Below, piece by piece: positions 1 through 8,800 of a stretch of DNA of 64,000 nucleotides. Below the pieces are notes generated by a model. The model saw nothing but the letters and a program-made list of their open reading frames with translations. It was not told the DNA's origin and ran no database searches. The stretch is from NCBI GenBank assembly GCA_050261515.1, contig JBLNDJ010000010.1:50105-114104 (forward strand). The letters run 5' to 3'. The DNA comes from JBLNDJ01 sp050261515. Its GTDB lineage: Bacteria; Acidobacteriota; Terriglobia; Bryobacterales; Bryobacteraceae. Numbering within the stretch: the stretch's first letter is position 1; the number at the start of each line of letters is the position of its first letter. The position numbers and the translations under genes were made by a program.

Positions 1-681
1 GCCTCAGCCATTTCGATGGATAAGGAAATCGTGAAGCGAATCTGCCGCGAGCGCGGCCTGCCGGTGGTGGAGTACGTCGCCTGGTCGCGTGGCGACGCGG
101 AGCGTCCTCAAAACCCGTTCGATTTTCCGGTCTTCGTGAAGCCCGCGAACATGGGCTCCTCGGTCGGAATCTCGAAGGCGCATAACGCGGTGGAGCTTGA
201 CGCCGCGCTGTGCCTGGCCGCGAGCTACGACCGCAAGGTGATCGTGGAGCGTGCCATCGCGGGCCGCGAGTTCGAGTGCTCCGTGCTCGGCAACGCGAAG
301 CCCGCCGCGGCCGTGCCGTGCGAGATCCTGCCCTCGCGCGATTTCTACGACTACGAGGACAAGTACCTGCTCGGCCAGGCCAGGACGCAGGTCCCCGCCG
401 ATATCCCCGCTGCCCTGGCGGAAGAAATCCGGCGGCTGGCGGTCGCGTGCTATGAAGCTGTCGGCTGCGAGGGCATGGCGCGCGTCGATTTTCTGCTCGA
501 AAACGCCAGCGGCCGGCTCTACATTAACGAGATCAACACCATCCCGGGCTTCACCTCGATCAGCATGTACCCGAAGATGTGGGAAGCGGCCGGGCTCGCA
601 TACCCGGCGCTCATCGATCGCCTGATCGAACTCGCGCTCGAACGCCACCGCGACCGCGCCGCGACGAAATATTCGCTCTGA
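1..681 (+). CDS. ddl: D-alanine--D-alanine ligase, 3' part (5' end outside window)
   Basis: ATP-grasp ligase that joins two D-alanines for peptidoglycan precursors in the cytoplasm. The frame is open from base 1 (A-S-A-I-S-M-D-K, the segment preceding the central domain in Ddl), so the N-terminal domain lies upstream of the window. Visible motifs are the ATP-binding loop FVKPANMGSSVGISKA, the FECSVLGN strand and the C-terminal signature EINTIPGFTSISMYP that carries Mg and phosphate ligands. It ends with TGA at 679-681. The visible C-terminal two thirds looks intact. VanA-like ligases share the fold, but nothing here suggests one. Confidence 0.93.
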   Translation, partial: ASAISMDKEIVKRICRERGLPVVEYVAWSRGDAERPQNPFDFPVFVKPANMGSSVGISKAHNAVELDAALCLAASYDRKVIVERAIAGREFECSVLGNAKPAAAVPCEILPSRDFYDYEDKYLLGQARTQVPADIPAALAEEIRRLAVACYEAVGCEGMARVDFLLENASGRLYINEINTIPGFTSISMYPKMWEAAGLAYPALIDRLIELALERHRDRAATKYSL

Positions 682-696
682 GGAGTGGCGCGCCGC

Positions 697-1131
697 TCAG
701 CGCGAGCCCTGCTCTACGGGAAGGCCCGCCGCCTGGTATGCCGTAATCCCGCCGGCGAGGGAGCGGACATTCGTGTAGCCCATTTTCTGGAGGACGTCGG
801 CGGCGACAGCCGAACGCCCGCCGCTCCTGCAGTACACGATGACGGCAGCCGATTTCTCCGGGACCTTGGTTTCGATGGCCGGTTCGAGAACGCCGCGTCC
901 CACGTGAATCGCTCCCGGAATGCGGCTCTGGTTCCACTCGTTGTCCTCGCGGACATCGACCACAACCGGCGCGGGCGTTTGGCTCCGGAGCGCCTGGAAC
1001 TGCGAAACATCAATCTCCCGGATGCGGGACTTGGCTTCCTTGACGAGCGTCTGGAAGTAACCGCTCTGGGCAGACGCAAAACCGGCCAAAGCGAGGCAGC
1101 AGACAGCCGGCAGCAGACGGATTCGAGCCAT
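697..1131 (-). CDS. Exported single-domain rhodanese
   Basis: 144-residue protein with a signal peptide (about residues 1-22, ending FASAQ) followed by one rhodanese domain. The active-site loop CRSGGRS places the catalytic cysteine near residue 101, and the upstream DVREDNEW and HVGRG segments fit the fold. Family members transfer sulfane sulfur or act as redox or phosphate-like sensors. The substrate cannot be read from sequence. It is convergent with ddl (15-nt gap) and divergent from mscL. Confidence 0.85.
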   Translation of the reverse strand: MARIRLLPAVCCLALAGFASAQSGYFQTLVKEAKSRIREIDVSQFQALRSQTPAPVVVDVREDNEWNQSRIPGAIHVGRGVLEPAIETKVPEKSAAVIVYCRSGGRSAVAADVLQKMGYTNVRSLAGGITAYQAAGLPVEQGSR

Positions 1132-1227
1132 GATGACCGCTCATCCTATCGTTTCCCACGGCCCCCGTCAATTTGGCGCAATCATCTACCTTTCCTGGTT
1201 TACAATCTAGATACCTGAGGAGGGCAC

Positions 1228-1644
1228 ATGTTGAAGGGTTTGAGGGAATTCCTGTTCCGAGGCAATGTGGTCGATCTCGCCGTCGCCGTTGTCGTCGGCG
1301 CTGCGTTCGGGGCCGTCGTGACCGCGTTCGTCAAGGATTTGCTGACACCCCTGATCGCGGCCCTGGTGGGGAAGCCGGATTTCTCCGGCCTCACGTTCAC
1401 GATCAACAACAGCAAGTTCCTCTATGGCGATTTCATCAACGCGGTCGTGTCGTTCGTGCTGGTCGGCACCGCGGTCTACTTCTTCGTGGTCCTGCCGGTG
1501 AGATCCATGCTGGCGCGGATGGCGAAACCGGCCGCGGCACAGACACAGACGTGTCCGGAGTGCCTCAGCGAGATCCCGGTTGGAGCGCGCCGGTGCGCGC
1601 ATTGCACCACGGTGCTCGCCTCGGCCGCGAGCACAACCAGCTAG
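1228..1644 (+). CDS. mscL: Large-conductance mechanosensitive channel with C-terminal zinc ribbon
   Basis: 138 residues. MscL opens a wide pore under membrane tension and releases solutes on osmotic downshock. The N-terminal amphipathic helix and TM1 (about 14-40, VVDLAVAVVVGAAFGAVV), the periplasmic loop, and TM2 (about 70-92) are all recognisable. The usual cytoplasmic helix is replaced or extended by a CxxC-x10-CxxC zinc ribbon with cysteines at about 109, 112, 123 and 126. A strong ribosome site (GAGGAGGG) precedes the ATG. The stop codon shares CTAG with the convergent rhaT-like gene. Confidence 0.95.
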   Translation: MLKGLREFLFRGNVVDLAVAVVVGAAFGAVVTAFVKDLLTPLIAALVGKPDFSGLTFTINNSKFLYGDFINAVVSFVLVGTAVYFFVVLPVRSMLARMAKPAAAQTQTCPECLSEIPVGARRCAHCTTVLASAASTTS

Positions 1645-2642
1645 CCGGCCTGCGCGATGATCACCGACGCAAAGATCATGGCCGCGATGCCCGCGCCGAG
1701 ATAGCGGAATGCGCGCCGGTCTGCGTTCTTCCACTCGCCGGTGACCAGGCCCCAGACGTTCGCCACCACCACCATGATGGTCATGAAGATGGGCCAGCAG
1801 ATCGATGCGCCAAGCTCGCCGATCTGTGTCTTGCCCGCGCCGTAGAGATAGAACCCGATCAGCCAGAGGAACCCCATCGCGAGCGTGTATAGGAGATTGC
1901 GCGAGCGGTCCTGCGGCAGTCCCTTGTTCCAGGTGCGGTTGCGGCGCAGCAGGTACAAGCAGTACCCGGCGTTGATCAGGAAGCCCGCCGACATCGCGAC
2001 GGCGAAGATGGCCATCGGAGCGTTGGCGGCGTTGGCGCCCTGGGCCGCGGCGGCCGTTTCGATCGGCTTGCCGAACTCGACCGCGAAGTTCATCATCGGC
2101 GAAGCGGCGCCCGAGGCCACGCAGATCGCGATTCCGCGCGCCAGGTTCTTCCGGCTCGCCGCCGGCGCGGCGGCATCTTTGAGCGCGCCGGCCCGCGCGC
2201 ACAGCGCGACCCCGGCAATCACCACCACCAGGCCGGCGATGATGAGCAGCCCCTTGCGCGACATCAGCTCGTCCGGGTGCAGCACCGCCAGCGGAACCAG
2301 CGCGCCGAGCGCCGCGATCATCGACATGATGATGGCGAAGCCGAGCGCGACTCCGACCGCGTCGAGCCCCAGGCCGAACAGCACGGACCCGATTCCCCAC
2401 CCCATGCCGAACAGCGCGGCCAGCGCCACCACGCCTGCTCCGGCGTCGGCATACGCCGTCGCCGCGTGCGGCACGAACAGCGCCACCAGCAGCCACGGGA
2501 ACACGATCATTCCCGCGATCGAATAGAAGAGCCAGTTCTTCTCCCAGGGCCATCCCCGGACGAACTTCTGCGGCAGCGCAAAGCTGCCCTGCATCACCGC
2601 GCCTGCGACTACGGCCAGAAACCCGATCCACGCCTCGGACAT
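1641..2642 (-). CDS. RhaT-family L-rhamnose/H+ symporter-like permease
   Basis: 333-residue integral membrane protein with about ten hydrophobic segments. It resembles RhaT: the N-terminal GAVMQGSFALPQKFVRGWPWENW-type segment, the GMGWGIGSVLFGLGLDAVGVALG stretch and a C-terminal GLVTGEWK motif. RhaT is the proton-driven rhamnose importer of the drug/metabolite transporter superfamily. No rhamnose catabolic genes are nearby, so the substrate is inferred only from the family. Its stop overlaps that of mscL, tail to tail. Confidence 0.8.
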   Translation of the reverse strand: MSEAWIGFLAVVAGAVMQGSFALPQKFVRGWPWEKNWLFYSIAGMIVFPWLLVALFVPHAATAYADAGAGVVALAALFGMGWGIGSVLFGLGLDAVGVALGFAIIMSMIAALGALVPLAVLHPDELMSRKGLLIIAGLVVVIAGVALCARAGALKDAAAPAASRKNLARGIAICVASGAASPMMNFAVEFGKPIETAAAAQGANAANAPMAIFAVAMSAGFLINAGYCLYLLRRNRTWNKGLPQDRSRNLLYTLAMGFLWLIGFYLYGAGKTQIGELGASICWPIFMTIMVVVANVWGLVTGEWKNADRRAFRYLGAGIAAMIFASVIIAQAG

Positions 2643-2655
2643 AGGGGGAAGGATA

Positions 2656-4335
2656 TCACTCCGCTACCCTCCAGTCGATGACGATGACCGGCACCGCGCG
2701 CGTGTCGTTGCGGAACGCGAGCTTCTTCCAGCCATTCTGCGGGCCGGGGGATTCGAGGACCAGCAGTTCGCCGGCGCGCCGCGCATCCACCGCGTAGACC
2801 GTCGGGTTCCAGCCGTTCCCCGGACCGGCCGGCTCGCGCGCCGCGCGCCCGGTCGCGGTGAATACGGTGAGGCCGTGCGCCGAAAGGTCGGCCGGATGCA
2901 CGCTGATGCGCACCGGGACGCCGGGCAGCTCGCCCGACACGGTGCCGGACGACGCCTGCCGGCCGTCGATCCGAACCGATGCGCCGCGCGCGAGATCGCC
3001 TGTCCAGATGATCCGGCCGGACGTGGGCCCCGTGTAGGCGGGTTTCGGCCTCGGGGGCGCCGGCGCGAACGGCGGCGGCAGCACGGGTGCGGCATTCTGG
3101 ACAACGGCGCTCGTCTCCACGGAAGGCGGCGCGGGCAGTGCGGCTGCCGTCCTGCGTGGCGCCGCGATCGATGGCAGGCGCGCCATGTTGAACTGCCTGG
3201 GCCGCGGCTTCACCGGCTCGGCCCGTGCCGCTTCCTGCGCCGGCTCGGGCGCCGCGCGCGGGGGAGGCGGCTGCCGCGGCGCGGGCTGCGGCTCCGATTG
3301 CGGAACCTCGGGCCTTCCCAGGAACTGCACGAACTCTTCCCGCGGCCCGCCCGGCCCATCCATGTGGAGCCGCACCTTGACGTTGTGCGTCCGCCGCGCG
3401 TAGGCAACTTGCCCGGCCCTGAACATTCGCGCATTGAAAGGGACGCGTACGTTCCCGCTCCCTTCGCTGATGTCCAGGTATGCCTTGGCGCGGACCACGC
3501 TGCGGTCCCAGGCGATCTGCAATTGTCCGTTCTTGTCCGTCACGTGCAGGCCCAGCGGAGCGGGCTCTACCGGTGCGTTCGGTCCGCGCAGGCGCACGAT
3601 CGCGAACAGGGCGATCAGCGCCAGCAACCCCACGACGGCCGCACGCCCCCGGCTCCGGTTCCGCGCCGGCGGCTGGGCCTCCCGGATCGCGGGCGGCGGC
3701 GTAACCCTCGGCGGCGCGTGCTCGACAACGGCCGCCGGCTCAGGTTCGGACTCGGGCTCGGGCTCCCGCGGCGGGGGCTCCGCGCGCTGCCTGCCCGGAA
3801 CCGGGATCGTAAACTCGCGGTAGCTGGACTCGGTCCGCATCCCGCCGTCCGCTTCCCGGACGAAGAAGCCCGCGCGCGCCGAGCCGAATGGCTCGGGCTT
3901 CAACACCAGCGCCACTTGCCTGCGGCCGGGGAAGTAGCGGTCCTGAATCGCCAAATCCTGCGGCGATAAAAACACCTCGCTGCGCGTGTGCGAGTGATAC
4001 CAGCCGACCGGCGTCATGCCCCTCAGCTCCGGCTCGGTCCGGGCGGCTTCAAGGATCCGGCGCAACGCCGCTTCGTCCTTTTCCGAGAGCACGTAAGAAG
4101 GGCCGGCGGCGTACTCGCAGGGCACCGGCCGCGACGCCTGAATCCGCACCACGTTCCCGTCCGCGGTTCCGAACAGGATGCCGCCCGTCTCCACGCCGCC
4201 GCGCGGAAACCGGCAGAAGCCTTCGACCGCCTGGGCGCGTATCTGTTCGGCCACCGCAGTCGAGTACTCGATTTCAAGCGGATGCGCGTCCGTGCTCCAA
4301 CGCCGGGACTCGGATATCGCGTGCGCGCCTGCCAT
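2656..4335 (-). CDS. JAMM/MPN metalloprotease domain protein with single membrane helix and Pro-rich region
   Basis: 559 residues from the ATG at 4335; an alternative TTG start at 4350 has an AAGG five bases upstream and would add five residues. Residues about 20-175 form a Mov34/JAB domain with a complete zinc site: Glu49 (GVETGG), His114, His116, Ser124 and Asp127, matching E-HxH-x7-S-xx-D. Eukaryotic JAMM enzymes cleave isopeptide bonds to ubiquitin; bacterial relatives act in sulfur-carrier or tail processing. An acidic proline-rich linker, one TM helix (about 232-248), an Ig-like segment and long Pro/Ala linkers follow. Substrate unknown. Divergent from the exported-protein operon at 4455. 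Confidence 0.8.
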   Translation of the reverse strand: MAGAHAISESRRWSTDAHPLEIEYSTAVAEQIRAQAVEGFCRFPRGGVETGGILFGTADGNVVRIQASRPVPCEYAAGPSYVLSEKDEAALRRILEAARTEPELRGMTPVGWYHSHTRSEVFLSPQDLAIQDRYFPGRRQVALVLKPEPFGSARAGFFVREADGGMRTESSYREFTIPVPGRQRAEPPPREPEPESEPEPAAVVEHAPPRVTPPPAIREAQPPARNRSRGRAAVVGLLALIALFAIVRLRGPNAPVEPAPLGLHVTDKNGQLQIAWDRSVVRAKAYLDISEGSGNVRVPFNARMFRAGQVAYARRTHNVKVRLHMDGPGGPREEFVQFLGRPEVPQSEPQPAPRQPPPPRAAPEPAQEAARAEPVKPRPRQFNMARLPSIAAPRRTAAALPAPPSVETSAVVQNAAPVLPPPFAPAPPRPKPAYTGPTSGRIIWTGDLARGASVRIDGRQASSGTVSGELPGVPVRISVHPADLSAHGLTVFTATGRAAREPAGPGNGWNPTVYAVDARRAGELLVLESPGPQNGWKKLAFRNDTRAVPVIVIDWRVAE

Positions 4336-4431
4336 GAGGCTTTGTTCCAAGATTACCTTCGGTAGACGCGCGGGAGCAAGAGAGGGTAGTCATAGGGGCA
4401 TTCTAGGGCTACAATGCGGGTAAGCTGGTTA

Positions 4432-4441
4432 GTACTAGTAC
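4432..4441. promoter_or_regulatory. Perfect palindrome GTACTAGTAC, possible repressor operator
   Basis: A 10-bp perfect palindrome, extended to 16 bp with one mismatched pair (TTA-GTACTAGTAC-CAA). It lies 13 nt upstream of the ATG at 4455, in the 119-nt divergent spacer between the JAMM gene and the exported-protein operon. Short CTAG-centred palindromes are typical of GntR-family operators. The regulator is not identified here. Confidence 0.35.
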
Positions 4442-4454
4442 CAAGGGGGCGGGG

Positions 4455-5021
4455 ATGCGCAGATCTCATCCCGGTCGTGCTGTACTGCTGTTCTTTCTCG
4501 CCTTGGAAACGCTCGGAGCGCAAGGGCTCCGGGTCGCCGTTCTCGAAGGCGAAGGCGCTATCAACAACATCCGCGAACGCACGGCACGCGCGCCCGTGGT
4601 GCGCGTGCTGGACGATCGCGAGCAGCCCGTCACCGGCGCGACGGTCAACTTCTACCTCCCGGATTACGGCGCGAGCGGCACGTTTCCCGGCGGCCACACC
4701 AGCCTCACGGCTACGACGGACGAGGAAGGCCGGGCTGTGGCCCGCGGGCTGCGGCCCAACAACGTCGCCGGGCGCTTCCAGATACGCGTGAGCGCGGCGT
4801 CGCAGGGGCGCGAGGCAAGCGCCTCGATCACGCAGGTGAACGTGGCGCCGGCGGCGCGCCATAGCTCGAAAACGAAGTACATCATTGCGGCGCTGGCGGC
4901 GGGCGGGGCGGCCGGAGCGATTCTGGCGGCCACCGGCGGGGGCGGGTCCTCCTCTTCGACGCCCGCGGGCGGCGGGAACACGATCACGCCGGGAAGCCCG
5001 GTGTTCGGGCCGCCGCGATGA
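4455..5021 (+). CDS. Exported protein with Ig-like (Big_1-type) domain and C-terminal hydrophobic helix
   Basis: 188 residues. A signal peptide (about 1-22, ending LGAQG) is followed by one beta-sandwich of the invasin/Big_1 kind: the VRVLDDREQPVTGATVNFYLP pattern, a G-T-F segment and TDEEGRAVARGLRP. A glycine/alanine-rich hydrophobic segment (about 139-157) and a low-complexity Gly/Ser/Pro tail follow. The architecture suggests surface or periplasmic anchoring. It starts a three-gene operon whose junctions are both ATGA overlaps. Function unknown. Confidence 0.7.
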   Translation: MRRSHPGRAVLLFFLALETLGAQGLRVAVLEGEGAINNIRERTARAPVVRVLDDREQPVTGATVNFYLPDYGASGTFPGGHTSLTATTDEEGRAVARGLRPNNVAGRFQIRVSAASQGREASASITQVNVAPAARHSSKTKYIIAALAAGGAAGAILAATGGGGSSSSTPAGGGNTITPGSPVFGPPR

Positions 5022-5893
5022 AAGCCGCGGTTTGCGGTCTGATGCTCGCGGCCGCCGCGGCGGCGCCCGTGCGCGGCCCGTGGCTCGGGCTCGTGTTCGA
5101 CTCCGGGTCGAAGAGCTTGCGGCCGGTGCTGGGGCTGCCCGGAGCGGCGAGCCTGGGGGCGCCGCTCGAGATCCCGTTCGCGCTCGAGCGCGCCGTAGCG
5201 GCGCACCGGGGCGGCTTCGCGCTCGCGATCGACAGCGGCGGAAGCGTCTTCGCCGTCGCGGCCGATGGGGCCCGGAAGCTCGCCGGCGTGCGGCCGTTCC
5301 CGGGCGAGATCGTCTTCAGCCCGTCTGCGCGGTTCGCGGCGCTGTACTACGGCGAGGAGGAGTCCGTCGATCTGGTCTCGGGGCTGCCGGATCGTCCGGC
5401 GCTTGCGGCGCGGCTGCGGACCCCGGGTCCTGTGGCGGCGCTGGCGGTGAGCGACGGCGGCGTGGTGCTGGCGGGCCTACGCGCCGGCGCGGTCTACGAC
5501 CTGCGCCAGGGCCGGAGCGTGCTGGCCGTTGGGGAGGCCTCGGCCATCGCTTTCATCGGCGCGACGGGCGATGCCCTGGTGGCCGACCGGGCGGCGGGGC
5601 TCGTTTACCGGATCGGGGTGCGCCGCGGCTCGTTCGCGGTCAAGGAACCCAGGGCGCTGGGCGTGTCGGCGGATGGCAGGCGCGCCGTGGTGGCGGGCGC
5701 GGCGCCGGTGGTGCTGAACCTGGAGACGGGCACGGCCGAAGAGGCGCCGTGCGCGTGTAAAGCCACGCTGGCCGAACCGCTGGCGGGCAACGCCGTGTTC
5801 AGGCTGACGGCCGATAGCGAGCCGGTGATGTGGGTGCTCGACGCCGCGGGGCCGCGCCTGTTCTTCATCCCCGCGGGAAAGGGCGGACAATGA
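5018..5893 (+). CDS. Exported hypothetical protein, probably beta-propeller
   Basis: 291 residues. The ATG overlaps the previous stop (ATGA). A short signal-like N-terminus (MKAAVCGLMLAAAAAAPV) precedes repeated strand patterns with Ala/Gly/Val and AVSDGG or SADGR turns about every 40 residues, as in WD/NHL-like propellers. No catalytic motif is recognised. Its position between two surface-type proteins suggests an extracytoplasmic partner, but this is inference only. Confidence 0.6.
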   Translation: MKAAVCGLMLAAAAAAPVRGPWLGLVFDSGSKSLRPVLGLPGAASLGAPLEIPFALERAVAAHRGGFALAIDSGGSVFAVAADGARKLAGVRPFPGEIVFSPSARFAALYYGEEESVDLVSGLPDRPALAARLRTPGPVAALAVSDGGVVLAGLRAGAVYDLRQGRSVLAVGEASAIAFIGATGDALVADRAAGLVYRIGVRRGSFAVKEPRALGVSADGRRAVVAGAAPVVLNLETGTAEEAPCACKATLAEPLAGNAVFRLTADSEPVMWVLDAAGPRLFFIPAGKGGQ

Positions 5894-8800
5894 CAGCGTG
5901 CCGCCTCTCGCTCGCGTTCGTCTGCGGAGCGGGGCTCGCATGGGCGCAAGGCCGCCCCTCCATCACCACGGCGTCGCTGCCCGGGGGCGCGGTTGGCGCG
6001 CCCTACTCGGCGGCGCTGGCGGCAACGGGCGGCAAGCAGCCCTATACCTGGCGGGTCGCGGACGGCTCTCTTCCCACGGGCCTCGAACTCGGCCCAAACA
6101 GCGGCGTCATCGGCGGCACTCCTTCAGCGCCGGGCAATTTCAAATTCACGGTTTCCGTGACCGACGCCAACAACCGCACCGGCCGGAAGGCCTTGTCGAT
6201 TTCCGTCGCGGGCGGCAGCGCTCCGCTGGGCATCACGACGGCGTCGCTGCCCGCCGGCACGGTAGGGACGGCCTACTCGGCGCCGCTTGCGGCCTTGGGC
6301 GGCGCGCCGCCCTACACCTGGAGCGCGACCGGGCTGCCCGGCGGGCTGAACCTCGATGCCGCGAGCGGCCTGATCGCGGGCACTCCCACGCAGGCCGGGC
6401 CCGCGCATGTGACCGTGAACGTTGCCGATTCGTCCGGCCAGGCAGCTTCCATGGGATACGATCTCACGATCGCGGCCGGGCTCGCGATCACGACCGGCTC
6501 GCTGCCGGGCGGCACGGTCGGGGCGGCCTACTCGGCGACGCTCGCCGCCTCGGGCGGCGCGACTCCCTACACCTGGAGCGCGACGGGTCTGCCGGGCGGC
6601 CTCAGCCTGAACGCGCAATCCGGAGCCATCGGCGGGACGCCGTCCGCGCCGGGCACCTTCCACCCCGAGATCCGTGTTCAGGATGCCACCGGTGCGGCGG
6701 CATCGAGAACCTACGACGTCGCGATCGTCGCCACGCTCGCGATCGCGACCGGCTCGCTGCCGGGCGGCACGGTAGGGACGGCCTACTCGGCGACGCTCGC
6801 CGCCACGGGCGGCGCGGCTCCGTACGCCTGGAGCGCGACGGGCCTGCCAAACGGCCTCAGCTTGAACGCGCAATCGGGAGCCATCGGCGGGACGCCGTCC
6901 GCGGCGGGCGCCTTCCACCCCGAGATCCGTGTGCAGGACGCAACGGGCGCGACGGCGTCGAAAACGTATGACATTGCGATCGCCGCCGGACTCGCGATCA
7001 CGACCAGTCCCCTGCCCGGCGCGAAGACGGGCACGGCGTATTCCGCCACTCTGTCGGCGACGGGCGGCACTCCTCCCTACACCTGGTCGATCGCTTCCGG
7101 CACGCTGCCTCCCGGGCTGAAGCTCGACGCGTCGAGCGGCGCCTTCTCCGGAACGCCGTCCGAAGCGGGGTCGTTCACCTTCACGGTCCAGGTGGCCGAT
7201 AGCCGCGGCGTCACGAAATCGCTCGCTACAGGCATCACCGTCGAGCAGGGCCTGTCTATCACAACCTCCACGCTCCCCGACGCCACGCTCGCCGCCTTTT
7301 ACCAGGAGCCGCTTCAGGCTGCCGGCGGCAAGACGCCCTACACCTGGTCCGTCGCGGGCGGGTCGCTTCCCGGGGGGCTGTCGCTCGACTCGCGCTCCGG
7401 CGCCATCAGCGGTACGCCCACCGTCGTGGGCTCGTTCTCCTTCAGCGTCATGGCGCGGGACGCGAGCGGCGACTCGAGCGCGAAATCATTCACGATCACA
7501 GTGGTGTCGGGCCTCACGATTACGAGCACGTCGCCGCTGCCGCCTGCCGCCGCTGGCGTGCCATATTCGCAGGCGCTGGCCGCGATCTCGGGCGTAGCGC
7601 CGTATGCCTGGACCGTTTCGGCGGGCTCGCTCCCGAACGGAATCGCGCTCAACCGCTCGACCGGTCTGCTGAGCGGCACGACCACCGCGAGCGCGCGCAC
7701 CTACACCTTCACAGTCACCGTCACCGACTCCGCGTCCGCTTCCGACTCCAGGGAATTCAGCCTGACAGTGGTGGGAGCCCTGGCCGTGAGCACGACCACG
7801 CTGCCGGGCGCGAGCCTGCGGACTCCCTACTCGCAGACCCTGTCCGCCGTTGCGGGAACGTCGCCCTACACGTGGACCGTCACAGAGGGCGCGCTGCCGC
7901 CCGGCCTTGCGCTTTCCGCCAGCGGGGCGATCTCCGGCACGCCGGCAACCCAGGGCAACTACAGCTTCACGGTGCAGGTGAAGGACGCCGTCGGCACGAC
8001 CGCCGCCGCGCCGCTTTCGATCGCGGTCGGACCTGCGCTCAGCGTCACCAGCGGACCCGCGCTGCCGCCGGGCGCGCTCGCCGCCGCGTATGCGGCGACG
8101 CTCGCCGCCGCCGGCGGCACTCCGCCTTACACGTGGTCGATCGCCTCGGGCGCGCTGCCCGCCGGCCTTGCGCTCAACGCATCCACCGGCGTGATCTCGG
8201 GCACGCCCGCGGCCGCGGGGAACTACACCTTCACCGTCACCGTGACCGACTCCGCGCGCGCCACAGCCACGGCGAACCTCTCGCTCGCGGTCGCGGCCCA
8301 GGGCGTGCCCGCCGTGACCATCACCGGCGTTTCCGGTACCGCCGGGCCGCTCGAGCAGCCGGCCCTGGGGCTGACGCTAGCGAAACCCTATCAGGCCGCG
8401 CTTGCCGGACAGCTCACCCTCAGCTTCGCGCCCGACGCCGCGGCTCCGGTGGACGACCCGGCCATCCAGTTCTCGACCGGCGGACGCACGACAAGCTTCA
8501 CGATTCCGGCCGGCGCCACGCAAGCCAGCTTCCAGGTTCCGTCGCTGCAACTGCAAACCGGCTCGGTGTCCGGGACGATCACGATCTCGGTGAAACTCAC
8601 GGCCGGGGGCGCGGACATCACGCCGAATCCCGCGCCGGCCGCGACCATACGGATCGCGCGCGCCGCGCCCGTGATCCGCGTGCTGAGGCTGGTCAAAACG
8701 GCGTCCGGATTCGAAGCCTGGATCACGGGTTACGCGACTACGCGCGAGCTCACGCAGGCAACGGTGCAATTCACACCGGCCTCGGGGAGCAATCTGCAAA

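Noticed and set aside
1207..2631. Long minus-strand open frame (474 codons) overlapping mscL and the RhaT-like gene
   Set aside because: Arg/Gly-rich shadow of the high-GC third positions; the RhaT-like and MscL frames have clear homology.
5830..5889. GTG start 60 nt upstream for the Ig-repeat protein
   Set aside because: It would add an arginine-rich tail in front of a clear signal peptide; the ATG at 5890 also overlaps the prior stop in the operon style.
5962..8310. CRISPR-like periodic repeats
   Set aside because: The 255-270-bp period is coding throughout and matches Ig domains; no short direct repeats with unique spacers.
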